A stretch of DNA of 64,000 bases from Ramlibacter sp. (GTDB taxonomy: Bacteria; Pseudomonadota; Gammaproteobacteria; Burkholderiales; Burkholderiaceae_C), in assembly GCA_019635415.1 (NCBI GenBank), contig JAHBZN010000003.1, forward strand, positions 558,001-622,000, given 5' to 3'. Positions 26,449 through 34,420 of the stretch are shown one piece after another (within the stretch, counting starts at the first letter, position 1; each line of letters begins with the position of its first letter). A model generated the notes under the pieces. That model ran no database searches. It saw only the letters and a list, made by a program, of their open reading frames with translations, and was not told the DNA's origin. A program made the translations under genes and the position numbers.

Positions 26449-27255
26449 ATGAAGGTTGCCGCCATCCAGATGGTCTCGGGCATTTCACTCGAGGCGAATC
26501 TGCAGGCCGCGCACGCATTGCTGGCGGCTGCGGCCCGCGAAGGCGCCGAACTGGCGGTCCTGCCCGAATATTTCTGCCTCATGGGCCACCAGGACAGCGA
26601 CAAGCTGGCCGCGCGTGAGGTCTGGGGTGAGGGGACCGTGCAGCAGTTCCTGGCCACGGCCGCTCGCGATCTTGGCCTGTGGATCGTCGGGGGCACCCTG
26701 CCGCTCGCCACGGACAGCGACACTCACGTGCGCAACACCAACCTGGTGTTCTCGCCGGCCGGCCAATGCGTGGCCCGCTACGACAAGATCCATCTTTTCA
26801 GGTTCAGCAACGGGCGCGAGCAGTACGACGAGTCGCGGGTGATCGAAAGCGGGCGCGACCCGGTGACGTTCGATCTGCCCTCGCGTGACGGCAAGACCTG
26901 GCGCGTGGGCCTGTCGGTCTGCTACGACCTGCGCTTTCCCGAGCTGTACCGCGCCCTGCGGGCCGACCTGCTGCTGGTGCCCAGCGCGTTCACCCATGTC
27001 ACCGGACAGGCCCACTGGGAGCTGCTGCTGCGCGCCCGCGCCATCGAAAACCTGGCCTATGTGCTGGCGCCGGCACAGGGCGGCACGCATGAAAACGGCC
27101 GGCGGACCTGGGGGCACTCCATGCTGGTGGACCCCTGGGGCGTGCTGATGGACCAGCGGGCCGAAGGGCCTGGCGTGGTGGCCGGCGAGCTGGGGGCCGA
27201 ACGACTGGCCCAGGTGCGGCAGCAGTTGCCCGCGCTGGAGCACCGGGTGCTGTGA
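26449..27255 (+). CDS. Carbon-nitrogen hydrolase (Nit family; deaminated-glutathione amidase-like)
   Basis: A nitrilase-superfamily amidase of 268 aa with the catalytic Glu40 (LPEYF), the Lys in YDKIHLF and the Cys in SVCYDLRFPELYR, so the triad is complete. The Nit branch to which it looks closest hydrolyses deaminated glutathione as a metabolite-repair enzyme; omega-amidase activity is the alternative. The ATG at 26449 has AAGGAG at ideal distance, which rules out the longer frame from 26398 overlapping yhdP. It overlaps the sensor-kinase start by 4 bp (GTGA). Confidence 0.92.
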   Translation: MKVAAIQMVSGISLEANLQAAHALLAAAAREGAELAVLPEYFCLMGHQDSDKLAAREVWGEGTVQQFLATAARDLGLWIVGGTLPLATDSDTHVRNTNLVFSPAGQCVARYDKIHLFRFSNGREQYDESRVIESGRDPVTFDLPSRDGKTWRVGLSVCYDLRFPELYRALRADLLLVPSAFTHVTGQAHWELLLRARAIENLAYVLAPAQGGTHENGRRTWGHSMLVDPWGVLMDQRAEGPGVVAGELGAERLAQVRQQLPALEHRVL

Positions 27256-29300
27256 GCGCGGTCTCAGCGATTCCCGCGGCGCCGGCCGAGGCGCCACGCC
27301 GGTTTTCGGTGCGGCTGCGCTGGTCTCTCTGGAGCCTGATGGTCGCGCTGGTGGTGGCGATCCTAGTCACACTGGTGTGGCTGGCGGGCCGCTACGAAGC
27401 CAGCCAGGTGCAGGCCAAGCTGGAGCGCGACACCGCCGATGCCGTGAGCGACATCCGCAATGCCATGTCGCGCAACGCCCAGACGCTGCAGGCCCTGCAT
27501 GCCGCCGTGGGCGACCCCGCGCGCTGGCAGGCCGAGGCGGCCAGCCTGCTGCGCGAGCACCGCGAGTGGGTGCGAGTCGAGTGGCGGGATGCGCGGCTGA
27601 GCACGCTGCTGGCGGCCGACACCCCGTACCGCGCCAGCGTGTTCGGTCGGCTGGGACGCGCGAACTCACAGGCCGATGTGGCGCTGGCCTGCACGCATGC
27701 CCGGCGCGTCAACGGCCCCGCCTATGCCACCAGCTATTTCGTGACGCAGCGCGACGGCCTGGGCGTGGAGGTTATGGAGCTGTGCATGCCGCAGGTGGTG
27801 GCGGGCGAGCTGACCGGCTACATCGTGGCCACCTATGCGCTGCAGACCATCCTGACCGACCTGATCAGCCGCCAGGTGACGCGCAGCCAGGAAGTCTCCT
27901 TCACCGAGGCGGATGGCACCCGCCTCGCGCTGCACGGCTCGGCCCGACGGGGCAGCCGCATCTTCACGGCGCAGCAGCTGGTGGACCTGCCCGGCAACAC
28001 GCTGGTCCTGCGCATCGACAGCTGGCGCGCCGCGCCCGACCTGTTCCCCAATGTGCTTACCGCGCTGGTCACCGCCATGTCGATCGCGCTGGTGTCGGTG
28101 CTGGTGCTGCTGGGCAAGGACATGCGGCGGCGCCTGCGCGCCGAGCATGACCTGGCCGAGGCGCTGGCGTTCCGCAAGGCCATGGAGGACTCGCTGGTGA
28201 CCGGTTTGCGCGCGCGCGACCTGCAGGGGAGGATCACCTACGTCAACCCGGCGTTCTGCCAGATGGTGGGCTTTCCGCCCGAGGAACTGCTGGGGCATGC
28301 CACGCCGGCGCCCTACTGGCCGCCCGAGCTGGCCCACGGCTACTACCTGCGGCAATCGACGCGGCGCGCCGGCGAGAACGTCCCGCCGCGCGAAGGCTTC
28401 GAGTCGGTGTTCATGCGCAAGGACGGCACGCGCTTTCCGGTGCTGATCATCGAGGCACCGCTGATCAATGCCAGCGGGGTGCAGACCGGCTGGATGAGCG
28501 CCTTCCTCGACATCAGCGAGCAGCGGCGCGTGGAAGAGCTGTCGCGCGCCAGCCAGGACCGCCTGCAGGCCACGGCCCGGCTGGCCACCGTGGGCGAAAT
28601 GGCCTCGCTGCTCAGCCATGAGCTGAACCAGCCGCTGGCCGCCATCGCCAGCTATGCCAACGGCTCGCTGAACCTGCTGCGCGGGGGGCCGCACGCCGCG
28701 GCCGATCTCGAGATGGCGATGCACCGCATCGCCGAGCAGGCCGAGCGGGCGGGCAAGGTGATCCGCAGCGTGCACGACTTCGTGCGGCGGCGCGACCAGG
28801 CCCGCGAAGCCGTGGACCCGCAGGAACTGCTGGACGCCGTCATGCCGCTGGTCAGCCTGCAGGCGCGCAAGCTGGCCGTGCGGGTGGAAATCGTGGTTGT
28901 CGCCGGCCTGCCCCGGGTGCTGTGCGACCGGACCATGGTGGAGCAGGTCCTGCTGAACCTGGCGCGCAACGCCATGCAGGCCATGGACGAAGCCGCGGTG
29001 CCCGACCGCCTGCTGTTGATCCAGGTGCGGCGGGCGGGGCCTTCAGCGGCCGGCCCCAAGGGCTGGCTCGAATTTTCGGTGGCGGACCAGGGGCCAGGCA
29101 TCTCACAGGCCGTGGGGCAGCAGCTGTTCACGCCGTTCTTCACCACCAAGGCCGAGGGCATGGGCCTGGGCCTGAGCCTGTGCCGCACGGTGGTCGAGCA
29201 GCATGGGGGATTCCTCGCATTCGGGCCCCACCATCCGCAGGGTACGATTTTCAGGTTCACCCTGCCCGTCGATCCGGGCGCTCCGTCCGAGGCCCCCTGA
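27252..29300 (+). CDS. PAS-domain sensor histidine kinase (FixL/DctB-like architecture)
   Basis: A 682-aa membrane kinase: first membrane segment about 23-46, periplasmic sensor region to about 265, second membrane segment about 266-290, then a PAS domain (about 305-425, VNPAFCQMVGFPPEELLG). The HisKA phospho-acceptor is His456 in LLSHELNQPLAAIASYANG, and the ATP-binding domain (about 540-675) shows its N, G1 and G2 boxes (LARNAMQAM, DQGPGI, GMGLGLSL). GTG start overlaps the amidase stop; its own TGA overlaps the regulator's ATG by one base. HELNQPL is typical of kinases paired with FixJ/StyR-type regulators. The signal is unknown. Confidence 0.92.
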   Translation: MSAVSAIPAAPAEAPRRFSVRLRWSLWSLMVALVVAILVTLVWLAGRYEASQVQAKLERDTADAVSDIRNAMSRNAQTLQALHAAVGDPARWQAEAASLLREHREWVRVEWRDARLSTLLAADTPYRASVFGRLGRANSQADVALACTHARRVNGPAYATSYFVTQRDGLGVEVMELCMPQVVAGELTGYIVATYALQTILTDLISRQVTRSQEVSFTEADGTRLALHGSARRGSRIFTAQQLVDLPGNTLVLRIDSWRAAPDLFPNVLTALVTAMSIALVSVLVLLGKDMRRRLRAEHDLAEALAFRKAMEDSLVTGLRARDLQGRITYVNPAFCQMVGFPPEELLGHATPAPYWPPELAHGYYLRQSTRRAGENVPPREGFESVFMRKDGTRFPVLIIEAPLINASGVQTGWMSAFLDISEQRRVEELSRASQDRLQATARLATVGEMASLLSHELNQPLAAIASYANGSLNLLRGGPHAAADLEMAMHRIAEQAERAGKVIRSVHDFVRRRDQAREAVDPQELLDAVMPLVSLQARKLAVRVEIVVVAGLPRVLCDRTMVEQVLLNLARNAMQAMDEAAVPDRLLLIQVRRAGPSAAGPKGWLEFSVADQGPGISQAVGQQLFTPFFTTKAEGMGLGLSLCRTVVEQHGGFLAFGPHHPQGTIFRFTLPVDPGAPSEAP

Positions 29301-29926
29301 TGCAGCCCGCCCTGAATGCCACCGTTTACATCGTTGATGACGACGCCAGCGTGCGTGACGCACTGGCCTGGTTGCTGCGCTCAAGGCACCTGCCCAGCGA
29401 AACCTTCGCGGGAGGCGAGGAGTTCGACCGCTTCCTGCGGGAGGGCTTCGTGCCGCGCGAGCCCTGCTGCCTGCTGCTGGACGTGCGCATGCCCGGCACC
29501 AGCGGCCTGGCGCTGTTTGAGCAACTGATTGCGCGGGGCCTTGCGGCCGTGATGCCCGTGATCTTCCTGACGGGCCATGCCGACGTGCCGACGGCCGTCG
29601 AGGCCGTGAAACGGGGGGCTTTCGATTTCTGCGAAAAGCCGTTCTCCGACAACGCCCTGGTCGACCGCATCGAGCAGGCGGTGCAGCAGTCGGCCCGGGT
29701 GCTGGCCGAACAGCGGCAGAGCCGGCAGATCCAGTCGCGCCTGGGCGAACTGACCGACCGCGAGCGCGACGTGATGCGACTGGTGGTCGAGGGGCTTCCG
29801 AACAAGCTGATCGCCGATCAGCTCGACATCAGTGTGCGCACGGTGGAGGTCCACCGCTCGCGCGTGTTCGACAAGATGGAAGTCAAGTCCGCGGTCGAAT
29901 TGGCCAATTTGCTACGAAATTCATAG
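29300..29926 (+). CDS. FixJ/NarL-type response regulator
   Basis: A 208-aa regulator. The receiver domain (1-120) has acidic Asp13-Asp15, phospho-acceptor Asp61 in LLLDVRMPG and Lys in FCEKPF. A LuxR-type helix-turn-helix (about 145-205) has LTDRERDVMRLVVEGLPNK and VRTVEVHRSRVFDKM. It is the obvious partner of the upstream kinase (TGATG coupling). The final residues (LLRNS) and the TAG stop are encoded by the dispersed repeat at 29908-29968, so the C-terminal tail has probably been replaced by the insertion. Confidence 0.93.
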   Translation: MQPALNATVYIVDDDASVRDALAWLLRSRHLPSETFAGGEEFDRFLREGFVPREPCCLLLDVRMPGTSGLALFEQLIARGLAAVMPVIFLTGHADVPTAVEAVKRGAFDFCEKPFSDNALVDRIEQAVQQSARVLAEQRQSRQIQSRLGELTDRERDVMRLVVEGLPNKLIADQLDISVRTVEVHRSRVFDKMEVKSAVELANLLRNS

Positions 29927-29968
29927 CAATAAGTGACCATTGGACAAGGGCTACAGCCTATTTGTTCT
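29908..29968 (+). repeat. Dispersed repeat, copy 3, between convergent genes
   Basis: A near-perfect 10-bp inverted repeat (TTGCTACGAA/TTCATAGCAA, one mismatch) is followed by GGACAAGGGCTACAGCCTATT. It provides the stop codons of both convergent genes: TAG at 29924-29926 on plus and TAG at 29960-29958 on minus. The hairpin may act as a transcription terminator or mRNA end stabiliser. Confidence 0.7.
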
Positions 29969-30113
29969 CAGAATCGGATGCTGCGTCGCGCTGTGCGTCG
30001 GCGGGCGGGGCCTGCGGCAGCTCGCCTTTGTCACGCCCTGAAAACATCGTCCACCACACGATCGCCACGAGCACGGCCATGGCCAGCAGGGCTTCAAGCA
30101 AAATCAGACCCAT
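29958..30113 (-). CDS. Small single-span membrane protein (51 aa)
   Basis: A short product beginning MGLILLEALLAMAVLVAIVWW, a single membrane helix, followed by a polar tail (FSGRDKGELPQAPPADAQRD). The ATG at 30113 has GGAG 9 nt upstream, a better ribosome site than its divergent neighbour mltA has. I recall similar tiny proteins in Comamonadaceae but give no function. Its start codon and that of mltA overlap on opposite strands within CATG (30111-30114). Its stop lies in a dispersed repeat. Confidence 0.6.
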   Translation of the reverse strand: MGLILLEALLAMAVLVAIVWWTMFSGRDKGELPQAPPADAQRDAASDSENK

Positions 30114-31263
30114 GACCGGTTTCTCCAGGCTTGTTGCAACGCTGCTGATTGTAGGAACGCTGGCGGCCTGCGGCAGCGCGCCGCCGCTGCCGGTCGAGCC
30201 TCCGCCGCCCGTGCCACCTTCCGCACCAACGGCCGTGCTGCCGGCGGACGACGGCGCGCCGCTGCCGCCGGCGCTGGTGCAGGGGCGCAGCCGCTGGACG
30301 CCGGTGCGCTGGGCGGAGTTGCCCGGGTTTGCTGACGATGCGCTGCACGAGGCCTGGAATGCCTGGATCAAGAGCTGCGAGAAACCCGGCCCGGTCTTTG
30401 CGCCGTTGTGTGGGCAGGTGCGGCAGCTGAGCATTGGGTCGGCCGAGGAGCAGCGGGCCTGGATGGTCGGCCGGCTGCAGCCCTACCGTGTGGAACCCCT
30501 GTCCGGCCAGAGCGAGGGTCTGCTCACGGGCTACTACGAGCCCCTGCTGGAGGCCACACGGTTGCCCGATGCCAGCCACAGGGTGCCGCTGTACCAGCCA
30601 CCGGCCGGCCTGGCCGCCCGCCGTCCCTGGTACACACGCCAGGAAATCGACACCCTGCCGGAGGCGAAGGCGGCCTTGCGCGGGCGCGAGATCGCCTGGC
30701 TGGCCGACCCGCTGGATGCGCTGGTCCTGCAGATCCAGGGTTCCGGGCGCTTGCGCGTGGCGGAGGCCGACGGGACGGTGCGCATGGTGCGCCTGGCATT
30801 TGCCGGCAGCAACGAGCAGCCCTACCGCAGCGTAGGCGGCTGGCTGCTGCAGCAGGGCGCGGTGCGCGATGCCTCGTGGCCCGGCATCAAGGCCTGGGCC
30901 CAGCAGAACCCGCAGCGCGTGAACGAAATGCTGTGGAGCAACCCCCGCACCGTGTTCTTCCGCGAGGAGCCCCTGGCGGGATTCGACGCGGCCTTTGGTC
31001 CGCGTGGGGCTCAGGGCGTGGCACTCACGCCGGGCCGCTCGATTGCGGTGGACCGCGAAAGCATCCCCTATGGCACCCCGGTCTGGCTGGCATCCAGCGG
31101 ACCGGTGGTCAACCTGCAGCGGCTGGTGCTGGCGCAGGACACCGGCAGCGCCATCACCGGCGCCGTGCGGGCCGACTATTTCACGGGCTGGGGGGTGGAA
31201 GCCGCCGATCTCGCGGGCCGGCTCAAGCAGCCGCTCAGACTCTGGGTGCTGTGGCCCCGATGA
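30112..31263 (+). CDS. mltA: Membrane-bound lytic murein transglycosylase A
   Basis: Outer-membrane lipoprotein that cleaves the glycan strand of peptidoglycan with 1,6-anhydro product formation. The 383-aa protein has a lipobox (TLLIVGTLAACGS), the MltA domain with LLTGYYEPLL and VLQIQGSGRL, and a C-terminal 3D domain with QDTGSAITGAVRADYFTGWG. Asp343 and Asp355 mark the active-site region. The start at 30112 is chosen for the lipoprotein signal; the ribosome site is weak and the upstream frame is the antisense of the small membrane gene. It overlaps the next lipoprotein gene by 4 bp. Confidence 0.93.
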   Translation: MTGFSRLVATLLIVGTLAACGSAPPLPVEPPPPVPPSAPTAVLPADDGAPLPPALVQGRSRWTPVRWAELPGFADDALHEAWNAWIKSCEKPGPVFAPLCGQVRQLSIGSAEEQRAWMVGRLQPYRVEPLSGQSEGLLTGYYEPLLEATRLPDASHRVPLYQPPAGLAARRPWYTRQEIDTLPEAKAALRGREIAWLADPLDALVLQIQGSGRLRVAEADGTVRMVRLAFAGSNEQPYRSVGGWLLQQGAVRDASWPGIKAWAQQNPQRVNEMLWSNPRTVFFREEPLAGFDAAFGPRGAQGVALTPGRSIAVDRESIPYGTPVWLASSGPVVNLQRLVLAQDTGSAITGAVRADYFTGWGVEAADLAGRLKQPLRLWVLWPR

Positions 31264-31592
31264 AACGCCTGGCCGACCTCCTGCCGCGATGCGGCCTGCC
31301 GGGCGTGCTGCTGCTGGCCGCCTGTGCCGGACCGGCCAGCGGACCCGCCGCGCCGCAGTACCACTGTGAGCACGGCATCGAGTTCAGCGTGCGGTTCATC
31401 GACGACTCGGCGGTGCTCGAGGGTCCGCGCGGCCGCGAGGTGCTGTACCGCGACGCGGGTGGGGTGACACCCCAGCAATCGGTCTACAGCAACACCCGCA
31501 TGCGCGCGGAATTCGGCCTGGGCGCCAGCGGCCGCGAAGCCATCGTGCGCTATCCGCTGCTGCCGCTGGCGGCGCGCTGTGCACGCGACTAG
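31260..31592 (+). CDS. Small lipoprotein, MliC-like
   Basis: A 110-aa product with a lipoprotein signal (LLLAACAGP). The mature part, starting about YHCEHGIEFSVRF, has the two spaced cysteines and Tyr/Gly pattern (VYSNTRMRAEFGLG) reminiscent of MliC/PliC lysozyme inhibitors. It overlaps mltA by ATGA, so a cell-wall role beside a lytic transglycosylase is plausible: an MliC-type lysozyme inhibitor behind an endogenous lytic enzyme. The family call rests on weak pattern matching and needs a profile search. Confidence 0.7.
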   Translation: MKRLADLLPRCGLPGVLLLAACAGPASGPAAPQYHCEHGIEFSVRFIDDSAVLEGPRGREVLYRDAGGVTPQQSVYSNTRMRAEFGLGASGREAIVRYPLLPLAARCARD

Positions 31593-31612
31593 GCCTCGCG
31601 CTGGTTGCGGGG

Positions 31613-31646
31613 CTTTCAAGAAACTGTCACACGCCGTTCGTAGGAT
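31613..31646 (+). promoter_or_regulatory. PHO box and -10 element upstream of phoX
   Basis: Direct half-sites at 11-bp steps: CTTTCAA (31613), CTGTCAC (31624) and a weak CGTTCGT (31635). TAGGAT (31641-31646) lies 10 bp after the second half-site, the usual PhoB-dependent -10 distance. This fits phosphate-starvation control of the PhoX gene that follows. Confidence 0.55.
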
Positions 31647-31729
31647 CGCGCTCGTCGCACAGGCTGCAAGGCCGGTGCGAAGCAGCGAAATCCGGCTCCG
31701 CCTGGCCCGGCCAGGGCGGACTCACAACC

Positions 31730-33694
31730 ATGGAACCCTACGACATGTCCCAACCCGTTCAGAACTCCCGCCGCGACATCCTGAAGATGCTGGCCGGCGC
31801 CCCCATGCTGCCCCTGACCACTGGCAGCCTGCTGTCAGTCGCGTCGCTGACCGCATGCGGTGGCAGTGCCGATATCAGCTACAAGTCGGCGAGCTTCGTG
31901 TCCATGGCCGCCCCCACGCTGGCCAGTCCGGCCGCGATGGCGACGACCACCGTGGCATCCAGCCTGGACGTGGCGTTCAATGACGGCTCGACGCAAAGCT
32001 ACAAGCTGGCCTACAAGCCCTTCTTCGTGACCGGTGACATGGTGTCGGACGGCAAGGGCGGCCAGATCCTGGCCGGCGGCTACTACGACATCAACAACCA
32101 GCCGATCATCGACAAGTCGGTGGCCGGCAAGGAGCGCCAGTTCTTCTCGGACGCACCGGATGGCATGTCCATGCTCAAGCTCGACAAGCCGACCGTCTCG
32201 GGCGTGAAAGGCAACGCTGTGTTCGCCGTGGTCCAGTTCGAGTACACCACGCGTGACCAGGCCGGCGCCTCGGCCTATGGCCTGCTGCCCTCGCCCATCG
32301 CCGTGCTGACGCTCGACCAGGACCCCGCCAGCGGCAAGCTGACGCTGGTGAAGTACCACAACGTGGACACCTCGTCGGTCAATGGCCTGTGGATCACCTG
32401 CGGCGCCAGCCTGTCGCCGTGGAACACCCACCTGTCCAGCGAGGAGTACGAGCCCGACGCGTCGCTGGCGACCAATGCGCAGCTGCAGGGCTTCAGCAAG
32501 GCGCTGTACGGCGGCGATGCCACCAAGGCCAACCCGTACCACTACGGCCACCTGCCCGAAGTGACGGTCAACCCCGACGGCTCCGGCAGCATCAAGAAGC
32601 ACTACTGCATGGGCCGCATCTCGCATGAGCTGGTGCAGGTCATGCCCGACCAGCGCACCGTGATGATGGGCGACGACGCCACCAATGGCGGCCTGTTCAT
32701 GTTCATCGCCAACAAGGCGGCCGACCTGTCCGCCGGCAGCCTCTACGTGGCCAAGTGGACCCAGACCAGCAGCGCCGGCGCCGGCTCCGCCACCCTGACC
32801 TGGATCAAGCTGGGCAGCGCCACCAGCGCCGAAATCAAGGCGCTGATCGACGGCGGCATCAAGTCCGCGGACATCATGGACGTGAAGACGGCCGATCCGG
32901 CCGACGCCACGTACACCAAGATCAATTTCAACAAGACCTTCAACTGGATCAAGATCAAGCCGGGCATGGAAAAGGCCGCGGCTTTCCTTGAAACCCACCG
33001 CTACGCCGCCTTCATGGGCGGCAGCATGGGCCTGACCAAGAACGAAGGCACCACCGTGAATGCGCAGGACAAGGTGATGTACGCCGCCATGTCCGCCATC
33101 CGTGACTCCATGGTCAAGGGCAACGCCGCCTCGAAGGACATCGCCCTGGACAAGGCCATCCAGTCGGGCGCGGTGTATGCGCTCAACCTCAAGGCGGGCC
33201 AGAAGGACACGGCGGGTGCCGCCATCGACAGCGAGTGGGTGCCGGTGGACATGGCCGCGCCCGCGGCGCTGGTCGGCGAAGACCTGGCCACGGCGGACGC
33301 CCTGGGCAACCTCGCCAATGCCTCCAAGATCGCCAACCCCGACAACCTGAAGTACTCGGAGAAGATGCGCACGCTGTTCATTGGCGAGGACAGCGGCATG
33401 CACGTGAACAATTTCCTGTGGACCTACAACGTGGATACCAAGGTGTTGTCGCGCATCCTGTCTTGCCCGGCCGGCGCCGAGTGCACGGGCCTGCAGTCAG
33501 TGGACGAGATCAACGGCTGGACCTACATCATGAGCAACTTCCAGCACGCAGGTGACTGGGAATCGCCCCTGCACGACGTGGTCAAGCCCACGCTGGACCC
33601 GCTGGTGCGCGCGAACTACAAGGACCGCTTTGGCGCGGCGGTCGGCTACATCACGGCGGACGCCACGGCGCCCAAGCTGTCGAAGACCGTATAA
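31730..33694 (+). CDS. phoX: PhoX-family alkaline phosphatase (DUF839), Tat-exported
   Basis: A 654-aa protein of the PhoX type, calcium/iron-dependent phosphomonoesterases that release phosphate outside the cytoplasm. The N-terminus carries a twin-arginine signal (SRRDILKMLAGAPMLPLTT) ending in a possible lipobox SLTACGG, so it may be a Tat-exported lipoprotein. Family-type segments include GLWITCGASLSPWNTHLSSE, YHYGHLPEV and HVNNFLWTYN. Start 31730; ATG 31745 is also possible. A PHO box precedes it and a strong terminator follows at 33722. Low-phosphate induction is the natural expectation. Confidence 0.88.
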   Translation: MEPYDMSQPVQNSRRDILKMLAGAPMLPLTTGSLLSVASLTACGGSADISYKSASFVSMAAPTLASPAAMATTTVASSLDVAFNDGSTQSYKLAYKPFFVTGDMVSDGKGGQILAGGYYDINNQPIIDKSVAGKERQFFSDAPDGMSMLKLDKPTVSGVKGNAVFAVVQFEYTTRDQAGASAYGLLPSPIAVLTLDQDPASGKLTLVKYHNVDTSSVNGLWITCGASLSPWNTHLSSEEYEPDASLATNAQLQGFSKALYGGDATKANPYHYGHLPEVTVNPDGSGSIKKHYCMGRISHELVQVMPDQRTVMMGDDATNGGLFMFIANKAADLSAGSLYVAKWTQTSSAGAGSATLTWIKLGSATSAEIKALIDGGIKSADIMDVKTADPADATYTKINFNKTFNWIKIKPGMEKAAAFLETHRYAAFMGGSMGLTKNEGTTVNAQDKVMYAAMSAIRDSMVKGNAASKDIALDKAIQSGAVYALNLKAGQKDTAGAAIDSEWVPVDMAAPAALVGEDLATADALGNLANASKIANPDNLKYSEKMRTLFIGEDSGMHVNNFLWTYNVDTKVLSRILSCPAGAECTGLQSVDEINGWTYIMSNFQHAGDWESPLHDVVKPTLDPLVRANYKDRFGAAVGYITADATAPKLSKTV

Positions 33695-33721
33695 CGACTA
33701 ACGAACCCGGTGCAGCCGGTT

Positions 33722-33751
33722 GCCCGGTCTCCTTCGGAGACCGGGCTTTTT
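33722..33751 (+). terminator. Rho-independent terminator of phoX
   Basis: GCCCGGTCTCC pairs with GGAGACCGGGC (11 bp) around a TTC loop, followed by TTTTT. It lies 28 bp after the phoX stop. The opposite strand lacks a T-run, so it serves phoX rather than the convergent Lrp-type gene. Confidence 0.9.
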
Positions 33752-33756
33752 GTTGT

Positions 33757-34242
33757 TCAGCGCGCGGCCCGCGAGAGCTGTCCCAGCGGCAGGCTGCTGC
33801 TGGCCTTGACTTCGCCCAGCGAGAAACTGGTGTGCAGGTCCTTCACGTTGGGCAGGTTCAGCAGCACAGTGCGCGCGAACTGCGAAAACGTGTCGAGGTC
33901 GCGGCTCACGACCTGTAGCTCGAAGGTGCCGGCGCCGCTGATGTAGTGGCATGAAACGACCTCGGGAATCCGCCGGATGGCCTCTTCCATCTCGCGCGTC
34001 AGCTCGGCCGTATTTCGGTTGGCGTCCAGCCGCACGAAGGCCAGCACGCCCAGGCCGATCTTGTGCCGGTCGATCTCGGCGCGGTAACCCTTGATGAACC
34101 CGCTTTCCTCCAGCGCACGCACTCGCCGCCAGCAGGGGGCGGCCGAGAGGCCCACGCGCTGGGCGAGCTCGGCGTTGGTGAGCCGCGCATCGGCTTGCAG
34201 CTCGGTGAGGATGGCGATGTCGAATTTGTCCAGTGTTTCCAT
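33757..34242 (-). CDS. Lrp/AsnC-family transcriptional regulator
   Basis: A 161-aa regulator: N-terminal winged helix-turn-helix (residues 5-60; ILTELQADARLTNAELAQRV, SAAPCWRRVRALEE) and the C-terminal RAM effector-binding domain with the typical VVSCHYISGAGTFELQVV. Lrp-type proteins bind amino acids. The divergent oxidoreductase acts on 2-oxo acids from aromatic amino acids in characterised relatives, so this is likely its local amino-acid-responsive regulator. A 27-bp palindrome sits 8 bp upstream of the ATG (34242), consistent with autoregulation as well. Confidence 0.92.
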   Translation of the reverse strand: METLDKFDIAILTELQADARLTNAELAQRVGLSAAPCWRRVRALEESGFIKGYRAEIDRHKIGLGVLAFVRLDANRNTAELTREMEEAIRRIPEVVSCHYISGAGTFELQVVSRDLDTFSQFARTVLLNLPNVKDLHTSFSLGEVKASSSLPLGQLSRAAR

Positions 34243-34250
34243 AAACCGGC

Positions 34251-34277
34251 AATATGAGCAAGATTCTTTCTCATATT
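34251..34277. promoter_or_regulatory. 27-bp palindromic operator between lrp-type gene and IOR gene
   Basis: Arms AATATGAG and CTCATATT enclose AAGA-T-TCTT; only one of 13 symmetric positions mismatches. It is placed in the divergent promoter region, 8 bp before the regulator ATG and 143 bp before the oxidoreductase ATG. It is AT-rich like known Lrp-family sites. Confidence 0.75.
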
Positions 34278-34420
34278 ACGGTTAATTGGGCATAGAACGC
34301 AAAGACTTATCTGTGCACCCGGCATACACTTTGCATTCAGTTAGAGGCGGTGCCCTATCCGGGTGCCGACCCCACATTGCCCACAAGGCGACCCCACGAG
34401 GCCACAGGAGACCCACGAAC

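Noticed and set aside
31625..31656. TGTCACA upstream of phoX as a third ECF41 promoter
   Set aside because: The nearest CGTC is 21 nt away instead of 16; the site fits better as a PHO-box half-site.
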